Both the position numbers and the translations under genes were made by a program. From contig NZ_CP115300.1 in the NCBI RefSeq assembly GCF_027625935.1, positions 4,712,001 through 4,776,000 of the forward strand: a DNA stretch of 64,000 nucleotides. The letters are read 5' to 3'. The notes under the pieces are model-generated. The model searched no databases, had not been told where the DNA came from, and saw only the letters and a program-made list of their open reading frames with translations. Every line of letters begins with the position of its first letter. Within the stretch, counting starts at the first letter, position 1. Origin of the DNA: Streptomyces camelliae. Lineage in GTDB: Bacteria > Actinomycetota > Actinomycetes > Streptomycetales > Streptomycetaceae. Shown piece by piece: positions 35,597-43,678 of this stretch.

Positions 35597-36559
35597 TCAG
35601 CTGAGCGTGACCTGCCGGTTGGTCAGCCCGCCGCGGGCCCGGCGCTCGTCCGCCGTGAGCGGTTCGGTCGCGGCGAGGGCGGTCGCGAGCCGCTCGGCGA
35701 ACTCGGCGGCAGGCTTCTCCACGTCCTCGGCCGACATGCCGCTCGGCAGGTCCCAGACCGGCACCGTAAGCCCGTGAGCTCGGAAGGAGCCCACGAGCCG
35801 GGTCCCCTCGGCCAGGCTGGAACGGCCCGCCGCGTGCAGCCGCGCGAGAGCGTCCAGAAGCTGCTCCTCCGGGTGCGGCATCACCCAGCGCAGGTGGTTC
35901 TTCTCCGGGGTCTGGCACCAGTACGCCGCGTCCACACCGGCCAGCCGCGCCGTCGGGATGGCGGCGGCGTTGGCCCGCTCCAGGGAGGCGGTCACCTCCG
36001 GGGTGGCGTTCTCCGCGTCCGGCACCCAGAACTCGAAGCCGCTGTGCACCACCGGCTCGAACGGTGCCTTGGGGTCGAGCAGGTCCTGCAGCCGGGGCCC
36101 GCCGGCCGGGGCGCGGCGGCCCTGGACCGGCGTGCCGGGCTCGGCCTCCAGCGCGCGCTGGAGGGTGTCGGCGAGATCGCGGCTGATGTCACCGGACGCC
36201 GTGTCGTTCTGCAGGCCGATCAGGACCGAGCCGTCGTCGCGGCGCAGCGCCGGCCAGGCCATCGGCAGCACCGTGGCGAGCGTGACCGACGGAACGCCCT
36301 CGGGCAGGCCGTCCTTGAGGGTCAGCTCCACCGTCGCGGCCGGCACCAGCTCGCGCAGCGCCACCCAGTCGCCCTCGCCCGTCAGTCCCTCGAACGGGCG
36401 GTGCACCAGCTCGGTCACCGCGTGCGCGGCGGCCCGGCCGTGACACGCCTTGTAGCGCCGGCCGCTGCCGCACGGGCAGGGCTCGCGAGCGCCGACAACC
36501 GGGATCTCTCCGTCCGTGATCGGTGGCTTGGCCTTCGTCTGGGGTCGCTTCTTGGCCAT
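35597..36559 (-). CDS. SEC-C motif protein (DUF5926-like)
   Basis: A 320-aa cytoplasmic protein. The N-terminus is Lys-rich (MAKKRPQTKAKPPITDGEI) and contains the SEC-C zinc motif REPCPCGSGRRYKACHG (Cys, Cys, Cys-His). The rest has LGTRLV-type landmarks LASGLQ-like sequence not assigned to a known enzyme: ALRRDDGSVLIGLQND, GFEFWVPDAENATPEV, LRWVMPHPEEQLLDAL. The SEC-C motif resembles that of SecA and many proteins that contact zinc or the ribosome. ATG 36559 has GGGAGA upstream. Role unknown; found widely in actinobacteria. Confidence 0.82.
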   Translation of the reverse strand: MAKKRPQTKAKPPITDGEIPVVGAREPCPCGSGRRYKACHGRAAAHAVTELVHRPFEGLTGEGDWVALRELVPAATVELTLKDGLPEGVPSVTLATVLPMAWPALRRDDGSVLIGLQNDTASGDISRDLADTLQRALEAEPGTPVQGRRAPAGGPRLQDLLDPKAPFEPVVHSGFEFWVPDAENATPEVTASLERANAAAIPTARLAGVDAAYWCQTPEKNHLRWVMPHPEEQLLDALARLHAAGRSSLAEGTRLVGSFRAHGLTVPVWDLPSGMSAEDVEKPAAEFAERLATALAATEPLTADERRARGGLTNRQVTLS

Positions 36560-36634
36560 CGTGGGTGTCTCCCGGTTACGGCGCTTCTCGTACGGGCGCG
36601 AGCCTAGCCGTTTTGGCCATCACCGACGGGAACC

Positions 36635-36684
36635 TGTGGACAACGCACGCGCGCTCGACGCCAGCCGTGTGAACCTGTGGACGA
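36635..36684. promoter_or_regulatory. Two DnaA boxes upstream of the SEC-C gene
   Basis: A perfect reverse TTGTCCACA (36635-36643, read TGTGGACAA) and a one-mismatch box TGTGGACGA (36676-36684) lie 41 bp apart in the same orientation. Both follow the same word GAACC. This is the third locus with boxes in the window. Confidence 0.6.
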
Positions 36685-36702
36685 CCAGGGGCGTCCCGAC
36701 GT

Positions 36703-37356
36703 TCAGTCCAGGTCCTCGAAGGCGTTCGCGAAATCCAGGCCGGCCATGTCGGCCATGTCCACGTCGGCGAGCGCGGGGGGCGTGACGCGCGTAGCGAAAG
36801 CGTCGCGGCGACCCCCGGCATCGGGATCGTGGACGTCCTCGTGGACCACCACCCAGACCGTCACCTCGCCCCGGGCGTCGTCCCGGACGCCCCAGTCGTC
36901 GGCGAGGGCCGTGATGATGTTCAGCCCGCGGCCGCCGTGCGCGGTCACCGACGGGGTGGCCGGAGCCGGGCGGGTCGGACCGCCGCCGTCCGTCACCTCC
37001 ACGACGAGCCGCCCACGCGGATCGACCCGCCACGCGGCGCGTACGTCACCGTCCCCGGCCAGCGCATCACCCAGGGGCCGCCCGTGTTTGCAGGCGTTGC
37101 TCAACAGTTCGGAAAGGATCAGTACGGCATCGTCGATGACCGTTTCCGGCACGCCACCGCTGCGCAGTTGCGCGCGCATCCGGTGCCTCGCCTTCCCCAC
37201 GCCCGCAGGGCCATGGGGTACGGCCATGCTCGACGACGTGGGCACCTCCTGTGCCACCACCAACGCCACCCCCGAGACCTCCTTTGCCCCACGCCACGGT
37301 GTGGATGCCCCCTGGACCTGTACCGGAAACCGGCCAATCCTCTTCCGGTGACGCAT
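36703..37356 (-). CDS. Anti-sigma-type HATPase protein, extended termini
   Basis: A 217-aa protein with an RsbW-like HATPase_c domain (~60-170): LSELLSNACKHG is the N-box, VEVTDGGGPTRP the G1 box and GGRGLNIITALADDWGV the G2/lid. The N-terminus is unlike family members and the C-terminal ~40 residues are acidic (PPALADVDMADMAGLDF). ATG 37356 has AGAGGG nine bases upstream; another ATG nine bases earlier has none. A regulatory kinase/anti-sigma role is inferred. It is not next to a sigma or STAS gene. Confidence 0.85.
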   Translation of the reverse strand: MRHRKRIGRFPVQVQGASTPWRGAKEVSGVALVVAQEVPTSSSMAVPHGPAGVGKARHRMRAQLRSGGVPETVIDDAVLILSELLSNACKHGRPLGDALAGDGDVRAAWRVDPRGRLVVEVTDGGGPTRPAPATPSVTAHGGRGLNIITALADDWGVRDDARGEVTVWVVVHEDVHDPDAGGRRDAFATRVTPPALADVDMADMAGLDFANAFEDLD

Positions 37357-37526
37357 TCGCAACATCCCTCTACGGAGCGAACGCGCCGGAGCACTCCCTG
37401 TGACGAAGGCTTCCTTGTTCGGTCGTCGTGTGGCTGAATTCCGTCCTTGCGGTTCGGGATCGGAGGATTCAGCAGACGCACAGCCCGGTCAAGGGATCGG
37501 ACCGGCTCTTTACCGGCCTCTTGAGG

Positions 37527-38366
37527 TCACATGCGGCTCAGCTGTTCCAGCACCGCGCGCGGGCGGTTGGTGATGATCGCGTCGATGCCCAGTTCCACAC
37601 AGAGTTCGACGTCCTCGGGCTCGTTCACCGTCCAGACGTGCACCTGATGGCCGTTCCGTTTCAGCCGCTCCACGTACCCGGGCTGGTTGCGCACGATGCG
37701 GATCGAGGGGCCCGCGATCCGCACGCCCGCGGGCAGCCGTCCGTCGCGCAGCCGCGGGGTGAGGAACTGCACCAGATAGACCGTCGGCAGCGTCGGCGCG
37801 GCGGCACGCACGCGATGCAGCGACCGCGCCGAGAAACTCATGATCCGTACCGGGGACTCGGCGGCCGAGGCCGGCGCGTCCAGCCCGAACCGCTTCAGCA
37901 GCGTCAGCAGCCGCTCCTCGACCTGGCCGGCCCAGCGTGTCGGATGCTTGGTCTCGATGGCCAGCTCCACCCGCCGCCCGGCGTCCGAGACCAGCTCCAG
38001 CAGCCGCTCCAGGGTGAGCACGGAGGTCTCCTCGCGGTCCTCCGGGCGGTGCTCCCAGTCGGGCTCCTCGTTGTCGGAGGCCCGCCCGCGCCAGGCCTCG
38101 CGCGTCTTCCAGGAGCCGAAGTCGAGGGCGGCGAGATCGGACAGTTCCAGGGCCGAGACGGCGCCGCGGCCGTTGGAGGTGCGGTTCACCCGGCGGTCGT
38201 GGACGCAGACCAGATGGCCGTCGGCGGTGAGCCGTACGTCGCACTCAAGGGCGTCGGCGCCGTCCTCGATCGCCTTCCGGTAGGCGGCCAGCGTGTGCTC
38301 GGGTGCGTCTTCGGAGGCACCTCGGTGAGCGACGACGTGGATGGAGCGCAGTGGTGCGTGGGTCAC
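37527..38366 (-). CDS. Glycerophosphodiester phosphodiesterase
   Basis: A 279-aa GDPD-family TIM barrel enzyme hydrolysing glycerophosphodiesters to glycerol-3-phosphate and an alcohol. The motif HRGASEDAPEHTL supplies a catalytic His and Glu (VVAHRG), ADALECDVRLTADGHLV the metal Glu/Asp, and VHDRRVNRTSNG the second His. VELAIETKHPTRW and HVWTVNEPEDV complete the barrel. There is no signal peptide, so it acts in the cytoplasm on deacylated lipids. It starts MTHAPLRSIHVVAHRG at a GTG. Terminus ends before a 161-bp gap to the HATPase gene. Confidence 0.93.
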   Translation of the reverse strand: MTHAPLRSIHVVAHRGASEDAPEHTLAAYRKAIEDGADALECDVRLTADGHLVCVHDRRVNRTSNGRGAVSALELSDLAALDFGSWKTREAWRGRASDNEEPDWEHRPEDREETSVLTLERLLELVSDAGRRVELAIETKHPTRWAGQVEERLLTLLKRFGLDAPASAAESPVRIMSFSARSLHRVRAAAPTLPTVYLVQFLTPRLRDGRLPAGVRIAGPSIRIVRNQPGYVERLKRNGHQVHVWTVNEPEDVELCVELGIDAIITNRPRAVLEQLSRM

Positions 38367-38630
38367 CGCGTCATGGTGCCACCGTCCGGAGGCGCACGGG
38401 GCGCCATGCGCATACTCAATGCCCGGTTATGTAACTTTTGCCGAAAAAACCCCTTGTAAAGAATGGCCATGGACCCACAGCGACCGCTTATGGTGCTCTG
38501 ACGGCTTGTGGGAAAAGCTGACTCCATACAAGCGGAACAGCGAAGAAAGACTGACCACAGCACCACGCAGAGCTGCCGAGCGTGAATGAGTGCGACCGAC
38601 AACAACAGCCGTGGATCGAGGAGAAGAGCT
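38367..38630. other. Divergent intergenic region between GDPD and HtrA genes
   Basis: The AT-richer 264 bp contain no supported gene. It holds the divergent promoters. GAGGAG at 38618-38623 is the ribosome site for the GTG at 38631. Confidence 0.5.
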
Positions 38631-40142
38631 GTGAGCACCGAGAACGAGGGCAACGAGGTACCCCCGGCCCCGTCCGCACCTCCCGTGCCGGTGGCCTCTC
38701 CCGACGCTTCCCCGCAGGGCCCCGCCCCCGACGGGAACGCGCCGACCACACCCCTCCCGCCGGTACCCGAAGCCGCACCCGCCGCCCCGGCGGCCGAAGC
38801 GGGCCCGGCCCATCCCTCCGGCCCGGTCCTCGACGGCTCCTGGCCGCCCCCGCAGCCGACCGGCCCGCCCCACGGCGCGGGCGCGCCCTACGGCGACGGG
38901 TCGCCGTACGGCGAGAGCGGCGCGGGCGGTTACGGCGGCCCGGCCGGCCCGAGTGGCCCCGGCGGCCCCGGTGGCCCCGTCTGGGGAGCGTCGTACCAGC
39001 AGCCCGCCCCCAAGCCCCGCGGGCGCGGCGGTCTGGTCGCCGCGGTGCTGGTGGCCGCACTGGTCGCGGGCGGCATCGGCGGCGGCATCGGCTACACCCT
39101 GGCCAAGAACCACGACGACAGCGGCTCCACCACCGTCTCCTCCTCCGACAGCGGCGCCACCCAGGTCAAGCGCGCGCCCGGCACGATCGCCAGCGTGGCC
39201 GCCAAGTCGCTGCCCAGCACGGTCACCATCGAGGCCCAGGGCACCAACGGCGACGGCGGCACGGGCACCGGCTTCGTCTTCGACACCCAGGGCCACATCA
39301 TCACCAACAACCACGTGGTGGCCGACGCCCTGAACGGCGGCAAGCTGACCGCGACGTTCCCCAACGGCCGCAAGTACGACGCCGAGGTCATCGGCCACGC
39401 CCAGGGCTACGACGTGGCCGTCGTCAAGCTCAAGAACCCGCCGTCGGACCTCAAGCCCCTGCCGCTCGGCGACTCCGACAAGGTGGCCGTCGGCGACGAG
39501 ACGATCGCCATCGGCGCCCCCTTCGGCCTGTCCAACACGGTGACGACCGGCATCATCAGCGCCAAGAACCGCCCGGTGGCCTCCAGCGACGGCAGCTCCA
39601 CCAGCAAGGCGTCGTACATGAGCGCCCTGCAGACCGACGCGCCGATCAACCCGGGCAACTCCGGCGGCCCGCTGCTGGACGCCTCCGGCGCGGTCATCGG
39701 TATCAACTCCGCGATCCAGTCGACCAACAGCGGCGGCGGTTTCGGCGGCTCCGGGCAGTCCGGCTCGATCGGCCTCGGCTTCGCCATCCCGATCGACCAG
39801 GCCAAGTACGTCGCCCAGCAGCTGATCCGGACCGGCAAGCCGGTGTACGCCAAGATCGGTGCCTCCGTCTCGCTGGAGGAGTCCGGCGACGGCGCGAAGA
39901 TCACCGACCAGGGCGCGGCCGGCTCCGCCTCCGTCGAGTCGGGCGGTCCGGCCGACAAGGCGGGCCTCAAGCCCGGCGACGTGATCACCAAGCTCGACGA
40001 CATGGTGATCGACAGCGGCCCGACCCTGATCGGCGAGATCTGGACCCACAAGCCCGGCGACAAGGTGACGATCACCTACAAGCGGGGCGGCCAGGAACAC
40101 ACCACGGACCTGACCCTGGGCTCCCGCGTGGGCGACAGCTGA
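38631..40142 (+). CDS. HtrA/DegP-like membrane-anchored serine protease with PDZ domain
   Basis: A 503-aa protein. A Pro/Ala/Gly-rich cytoplasmic N-terminus (~1-135) leads to one membrane helix (GLVAAVLVAALVAGGIGGG), a linker and a trypsin-like domain: His in HIITNNHVV, Asp in YDVAVVKL, Ser in NPGNSGGPLLD; the oxyanion loop is intact. A PDZ domain (~415-500) has GPADKAGLKPGDVITKLD and GPTLIGEIW. It degrades or refolds misfolded secreted proteins. The GTG at 38631 has GAGGAG with 7-bp spacing, so I prefer it to the ATG at 38586. Confidence 0.94.
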   Translation: MSTENEGNEVPPAPSAPPVPVASPDASPQGPAPDGNAPTTPLPPVPEAAPAAPAAEAGPAHPSGPVLDGSWPPPQPTGPPHGAGAPYGDGSPYGESGAGGYGGPAGPSGPGGPGGPVWGASYQQPAPKPRGRGGLVAAVLVAALVAGGIGGGIGYTLAKNHDDSGSTTVSSSDSGATQVKRAPGTIASVAAKSLPSTVTIEAQGTNGDGGTGTGFVFDTQGHIITNNHVVADALNGGKLTATFPNGRKYDAEVIGHAQGYDVAVVKLKNPPSDLKPLPLGDSDKVAVGDETIAIGAPFGLSNTVTTGIISAKNRPVASSDGSSTSKASYMSALQTDAPINPGNSGGPLLDASGAVIGINSAIQSTNSGGGFGGSGQSGSIGLGFAIPIDQAKYVAQQLIRTGKPVYAKIGASVSLEESGDGAKITDQGAAGSASVESGGPADKAGLKPGDVITKLDDMVIDSGPTLIGEIWTHKPGDKVTITYKRGGQEHTTDLTLGSRVGDS

Positions 40143-40322
40143 CACCTCCGACGCACAGCACACGCGCGCAACGGCGCCTTTCCCGACAGAGGGGCGCCTG
40201 CGTCCCCGCAGCCCCACCTCGGGCCCGCGACGCATCCCGATCCCCGGACCCGGCCCACACCACCCGCCGAACGTCCGATCCCGGTACGCTGTACCCGCTC
40301 CGTCCCTGGTGGACGGGGACGA

Positions 40323-40407
40323 GGTGGGTTGCCCGAGCGGCCTAAGGGAACGGTCTTGAAAACCGTCGTGGCGCGAGTCACCGTGGGTTCAAATCCCACA
40401 CCCACCG
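40323..40407 (+). tRNA. tRNA-Ser (anticodon TGA)
   Basis: An 85-nt class II tRNA. The acceptor pairs GGTGGGT (40323-40329) with ACCCACC (40400-40406), with discriminator G. The anticodon stem is ACGGT/ACCGT with loop CTTGAAA and anticodon TGA (40357-40359). The variable arm is long, and the T-loop is GTTCAAATC. It reads UCA and wobbles to other UCN codons. Confidence 0.95.
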
Positions 40408-40420
40408 CAGCAGTTGGCCA

Positions 40421-40450
40421 AGGGGCGTCTCCCGTTCAGGGGGCGCCCCT
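40421..40450. terminator. Hairpin after tRNA-Ser(TGA)
   Basis: AGGGGCG (40421-40427) pairs with CGCCCCT (40444-40450). The stem lies 14 bp after the tRNA and overlaps the 3' end of the convergent PrimPol gene (stop at 40436). It can serve both. Confidence 0.55.
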
Positions 40451-41359
40451 GCTGCGTTGCCACGGCCGGAGGCCCGTCATGCGGGCCGCCGAGGCGATCG
40501 TCGCGCGGGCCTCGTGTTCGGTCAGGCCGGTGGTGCGGGCCGCCTCGGTCAGGGGATCGGCCAGGGTGGGGCCGAGGCCGTTCTCGTAGGCGCGGCAGGC
40601 CGCCCAGAACAGGCGGGTGTTGCGCTGGCCCTCGTGGGCGGAGAGGACGAACTGGACCAGGCCGCGGCCGTGGTCGCCGGGGGCGGCCGGGGCCGGGTGC
40701 ACCCTGCACCCGGCCGGGGCCGGGTGCAGGGTGCGGGGCGGGGGCAGCAGGAGGCGCAGGAGGGCCGGCGGGCAGGGGGCCGGGGCGAGGTGGGCGGTGC
40801 CGGGGGCCGCCGTGTAGACGCCGTGGTCGGTGCGGGAGCCGGGGCCCACGAGGTAGCCGCCGGCGCCCCGGATGTCGATGCCGGGGGCGAGGCGGCCGGC
40901 CGAGTTCGGTACGACGACGTCCGGCGGGCCGGTGAGCCAGAGATGACGGCCGCCGCTCGGGGTCCGGACGACGACCGTCTCCGGGATGGTGAACAGATGG
41001 CGCAGGGCCAGTTCGCGCAGGGCGGCCGAGGAGTCCGTGCCGCACTTGGTGTCCAGGTCGACGCCGATCAGGTGGTACGGGGGCAGCCCGCAGGCGATGC
41101 CGTAGCCGGTGGCCCAGGGCGCCGCGGCGAAGAGCTCGCGGATGCGGACGGGGTCGGTCGAGGCGTCGTACACGCCGTGGCCGAAGCGGCCGCAGGCGCC
41201 GTGGCAGCGCGGTCCGGCCGGGTCGGGGTCGTCGCGGTGGGGGGAGCGCAGGGCCGGGAGCTTCGTCCGGGACAGGGGGATGACGGCCAGGCCGCGTTCG
41301 GCGGCTGACAGCGCGTGTGCGAGGGCCAGCGTCGTGGCCTGCCGGTCGGTGGTGGCCAT
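40436..41359 (-). CDS. Bifunctional DNA primase/polymerase (PrimPol) domain protein
   Basis: A 307-aa protein whose N-terminal ~215 residues form a PrimPol domain. LALAHALSAAERGLAVIPLS begins it, LIGVDLDTKCG has the catalytic Asp-x-Asp, and SGGRHLWLTGP supplies the metal/primer-binding His region. The C-terminal ~90 residues are helical (EGQRNTRLFWAACRAYENG, EHEARATIASAARMTGL), resembling the helical bundle after phage-type PrimPol domains; no helicase domain follows. It could be a phage/plasmid-derived primase. Its 3' end is GC- and Pro-rich. Start ATG 41359. Confidence 0.85.
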   Translation of the reverse strand: MATTDRQATTLALAHALSAAERGLAVIPLSRTKLPALRSPHRDDPDPAGPRCHGACGRFGHGVYDASTDPVRIRELFAAAPWATGYGIACGLPPYHLIGVDLDTKCGTDSSAALRELALRHLFTIPETVVVRTPSGGRHLWLTGPPDVVVPNSAGRLAPGIDIRGAGGYLVGPGSRTDHGVYTAAPGTAHLAPAPCPPALLRLLLPPPRTLHPAPAGCRVHPAPAAPGDHGRGLVQFVLSAHEGQRNTRLFWAACRAYENGLGPTLADPLTEAARTTGLTEHEARATIASAARMTGLRPWQRSRGAP

Positions 41360-41716
41360 GGATCCATGTTCGTACGCACGTTCGAAAAAAGGAAGGGGGC
41401 GCTTTCGGTGCGCCGGGGGTGGTGGAGCAGGGGTGGATGTCCGGCGGAACGATTCACCTCTTGCGTCGCTTGAGAGGTGAAAGTCCCTTCTCGTGCCTCC
41501 TGAGGTGAGAGATGGCAAAAGGTGGCGATAAGGGTTTATCGACTTGTCATCACGCTTGCGTGCGAATCGGGGCTTCCGGGCTGGTTCGCCGGGGATTCGG
41601 TGGGCAACTCTTGATGCGCGACGTCGTACACGAAGTCGAGGCGGTCGGCCAACTGCCTTGATACAAGCCGTAGTTCACGTACTTCCGGCCCTCGGGCCGG
41701 CTTCTGGAGGAACAAG
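41360..41716. other. 356-bp divergent region upstream of the secreted small protein
   Basis: No gene is supported. A short inverted repeat CGATAA GGGT TTATCG lies at 41526-41541. The divergent promoters of the PrimPol gene and the small secreted-protein gene are here. Confidence 0.45.
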
Positions 41717-42028
41717 ATGGCAAGCATCCGTACCGCCCGCGTTGTCGCCGCCGTCGCCGCTCTCCCGCTCGCAGCCGCCTTGTTCGGCGGGGTCGCCGCC
41801 GCGGACAACGGTGCGATCGCGGGCCACGGATCGAACGCCGGCGTGGCCAGCGTCGTCGGCAGCGGTGTCGGTGGCAACAACTACGGGAACTCGTCCACCA
41901 CGCAGCAGAACGCCGTCGGCAGCGGCGCCACGAACCAGAGCAACACCTCCCAGGTCAACGACTCCTGGGGCACCGCCGTCCAGCAGGGCAACGGGAACCT
42001 GGCCATCCACTTCACCGAGCTGTGGTGA
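41717..42028 (+). CDS. Small secreted Asn/Gln/Ser-rich protein, 103 aa
   Basis: A short protein with a Sec signal peptide (MASIRTARVVAAVAALPLAA through GVAAA) and a mature part of about 73 residues. It is rich in Gly, Asn, Ser, Gln with spaced motifs (NSSTTQQNAVGSG, NQSNTSQVNDSW, VQQGNGNLAIHF) of roughly 22-residue period, like curlin-style amyloid-forming repeats. It has no Cys. GGAGGAAC precedes ATG 41717 with good spacing. It may be a cell-wall or fibre protein of the mycelial surface; this is inference from composition only. Confidence 0.8.
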   Translation: MASIRTARVVAAVAALPLAAALFGGVAAADNGAIAGHGSNAGVASVVGSGVGGNNYGNSSTTQQNAVGSGATNQSNTSQVNDSWGTAVQQGNGNLAIHFTELW

Positions 42029-42195
42029 GCCCGGGGCGAGGCCCCTCCCGGTGAGGGCCCTCGTGGGGTGTGCTTCGGGGTCGTAACACGTCGCGCGGTG
42101 GCACTTCGGTGCCGCCGCGTCGGCGTTTTCCGGTCGGCCGGCCATATGGCACCGGTCCGAGGGCGTCGAGTTGCCGACCTTGACACCGATCCATA

Positions 42196-42212
42196 TCTGA
42201 CGGACAGTCAGA
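42196..42212. promoter_or_regulatory. Palindromic operator TCTGAC-n5-GTCAGA before the ChsH2-like operon
   Basis: TCTGAC (42196-42201) and GTCAGA (42207-42212) are perfect inverted repeats with a 5-bp spacer. They lie 4 bp before the GTG start of the first gene and follow TTGACA (42180-42185), a candidate -35 box. TetR-type repressors often use such operators for acyl-CoA genes. Confidence 0.6.
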
Positions 42213-42216
42213 AACC

Positions 42217-43251
42217 GTGAAGGATCCGGAAGCCGATGAACTGGGCATGCGGCTCAAGGTGTACGAGGGGCAGCCGGCCGCCGTCGCCGGTGTGGGCAAG
42301 GACCCGGTGAACCTGCCCATGATCCGCCACTGGTGCGAGGCGATGGGCGACACCAACCCGGCGTACGAGGGCCCGGACGCCATCGCCCCGCCCACCATGC
42401 TCCAGGCGTGGACCATGGGCGGCCTGTCGGGACACACGGGGCGCACGGGCGCGTACGACGAGCTGCTCACCCTGCTCGACGAGGCGGGTTGCACCTCGGT
42501 GGTCGCGACCGACTGCGAGCAGGAGTATCTGCGCCCGCTGCGGCCCGGTGACGAGGTCGCCTTCGACACGGTGATCGAGGCCGTGTCGGACCGGAAGACG
42601 ACGAAGCTGGGCACAGGCTACTTCGTGACGACCCGCACGGACGTCCGGGCGGCGGGCGAGCTGGTGGGTACGCACCGCTTCCGCATTCTCAAGTACGCCC
42701 CCGCGCGCCGCACACCGCCCGCTGCGCGCCCCCGGCGGCCCCGTCCGGTGGTCAACCGGGACAACGCCGGGTTCTGGGACGGCGTGGCCGGGCACCGGCT
42801 GCTGATCCAGCGGTGCACGGACTGCGGCACCCTGCGGCACCCCTGGCTGCCGGGCTGCAACGCGTGCGGCTGTCTGGAGTGGGACACGGTCGAGGCGAGC
42901 GGCGCGGGCACGGTCTATTCGTACGTGGTCATGCACCATCCGCCCTTCCCGGCCTTCACCGAGCCCGAGTCCGGGTCCGAGTCCGCGTCCGCGTCCGGGT
43001 CCGAGCCCGGGTCCGACCGGACGGCGGGCGCGGCGGGGCCCTATGCCGTCGGGCTCGTCGAACTGGCCGAGGGCGTGCGGATGGTGAGCAACGTGGTCGG
43101 GGTGCCGTACGACAAGGTGCGCATCGGGCTGCCGGTCCGGGTGGAGTTCCGCAGGTACGAGGACGACGAGGGCGCGCTGGTCCTGCCGGTGTTCCGGGTC
43201 GTCGAGGGCGAGGGCGAGGGCGGGAGCGGACATGGACGTCATGGGGAGTGA
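42217..43251 (+). CDS. ChsH2-like protein: MaoC-type dehydratase domain + DUF35 OB-fold
   Basis: A 344-aa two-domain protein. The N-terminal ~155 residues are a FAS1-like MaoC hydratase fold (HWCEAMGDTNPAYEGPD, APPTMLQAWTM). The C-terminal part has a zinc ribbon (CTDCGTLRHPWLPGCNACG) and a DUF35 OB domain. An 18-residue Glu/Ser/Gly repeat (SESASASGSEPGS) interrupts the OB domain at ~250. Homologues ChsH2 pair with ChsH1 and Ltp2 in steroid side-chain degradation. GTG 42217 lacks a clear ribosome site. The gene overlaps the next by 20 bp. Confidence 0.85.
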   Translation: MKDPEADELGMRLKVYEGQPAAVAGVGKDPVNLPMIRHWCEAMGDTNPAYEGPDAIAPPTMLQAWTMGGLSGHTGRTGAYDELLTLLDEAGCTSVVATDCEQEYLRPLRPGDEVAFDTVIEAVSDRKTTKLGTGYFVTTRTDVRAAGELVGTHRFRILKYAPARRTPPAARPRRPRPVVNRDNAGFWDGVAGHRLLIQRCTDCGTLRHPWLPGCNACGCLEWDTVEASGAGTVYSYVVMHHPPFPAFTEPESGSESASASGSEPGSDRTAGAAGPYAVGLVELAEGVRMVSNVVGVPYDKVRIGLPVRVEFRRYEDDEGALVLPVFRVVEGEGEGGSGHGRHGE

Positions 43252-43678
43252 GGCGGAGGCGCGGGTGCGGGTGGGGGCCGCGGTGCCGCCGCTGGAGATC
43301 CCGGTCACCCGCACGCTGATCGTGGCCGGGGCCATCGCGTCCCGCGACTACCAGGACGTGCACCACGACGCGGAGCTGGCCCGGCGGAAGGGCTCGCCGG
43401 ACGTCTTCATGAACATCCTGACGACGAACGGACTGGTCGGCAGATATCTCACGGATCACTTCGGGCCGACTGCGGTGCTCCGCAAGGTCGCCATCCGGCT
43501 GGGGGTTCCTAACCACCCGGGGGACACGATGGTGTTGACGGGCCGGATCGAGGAGGTCGTCGAAGAGCCCGACGGCGACACGATGACCGTGACCGTGCGG
43601 GTCGTCGGCGCCAACGGCATCGGCCGGCATGTGACCGGGACGGCGACGGTCACCGTCCCCCGTGGGGGCGCGTCATGA
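43232..43678 (+). CDS. ChsH1-like MaoC dehydratase
   Basis: A 148-aa hot-dog fold enzyme. The hydratase signature ASRDYQDVHHDAELARRKGSPDVF carries the catalytic Asp and His of MaoC (here cited as DYQDVHHD). It should form a mixed complex with the ChsH2-like protein to hydrate an enoyl-CoA whose acyl part is cut by the downstream thiolase/aldolase. It overlaps the previous gene by 20 bp and the next by 4 bp (ATGA), indicating translational coupling. An ATG three codons downstream is possible. Confidence 0.86.
   Translation: MDVMGSEAEARVRVGAAVPPLEIPVTRTLIVAGAIASRDYQDVHHDAELARRKGSPDVFMNILTTNGLVGRYLTDHFGPTAVLRKVAIRLGVPNHPGDTMVLTGRIEEVVEEPDGDTMTVTVRVVGANGIGRHVTGTATVTVPRGGAS

Noticed and set aside
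41526..41541. CGATAA-n4-TTATCG as a strong operator
   Set aside because: Short arms and no second copy; kept only as a note in the intergenic entry.
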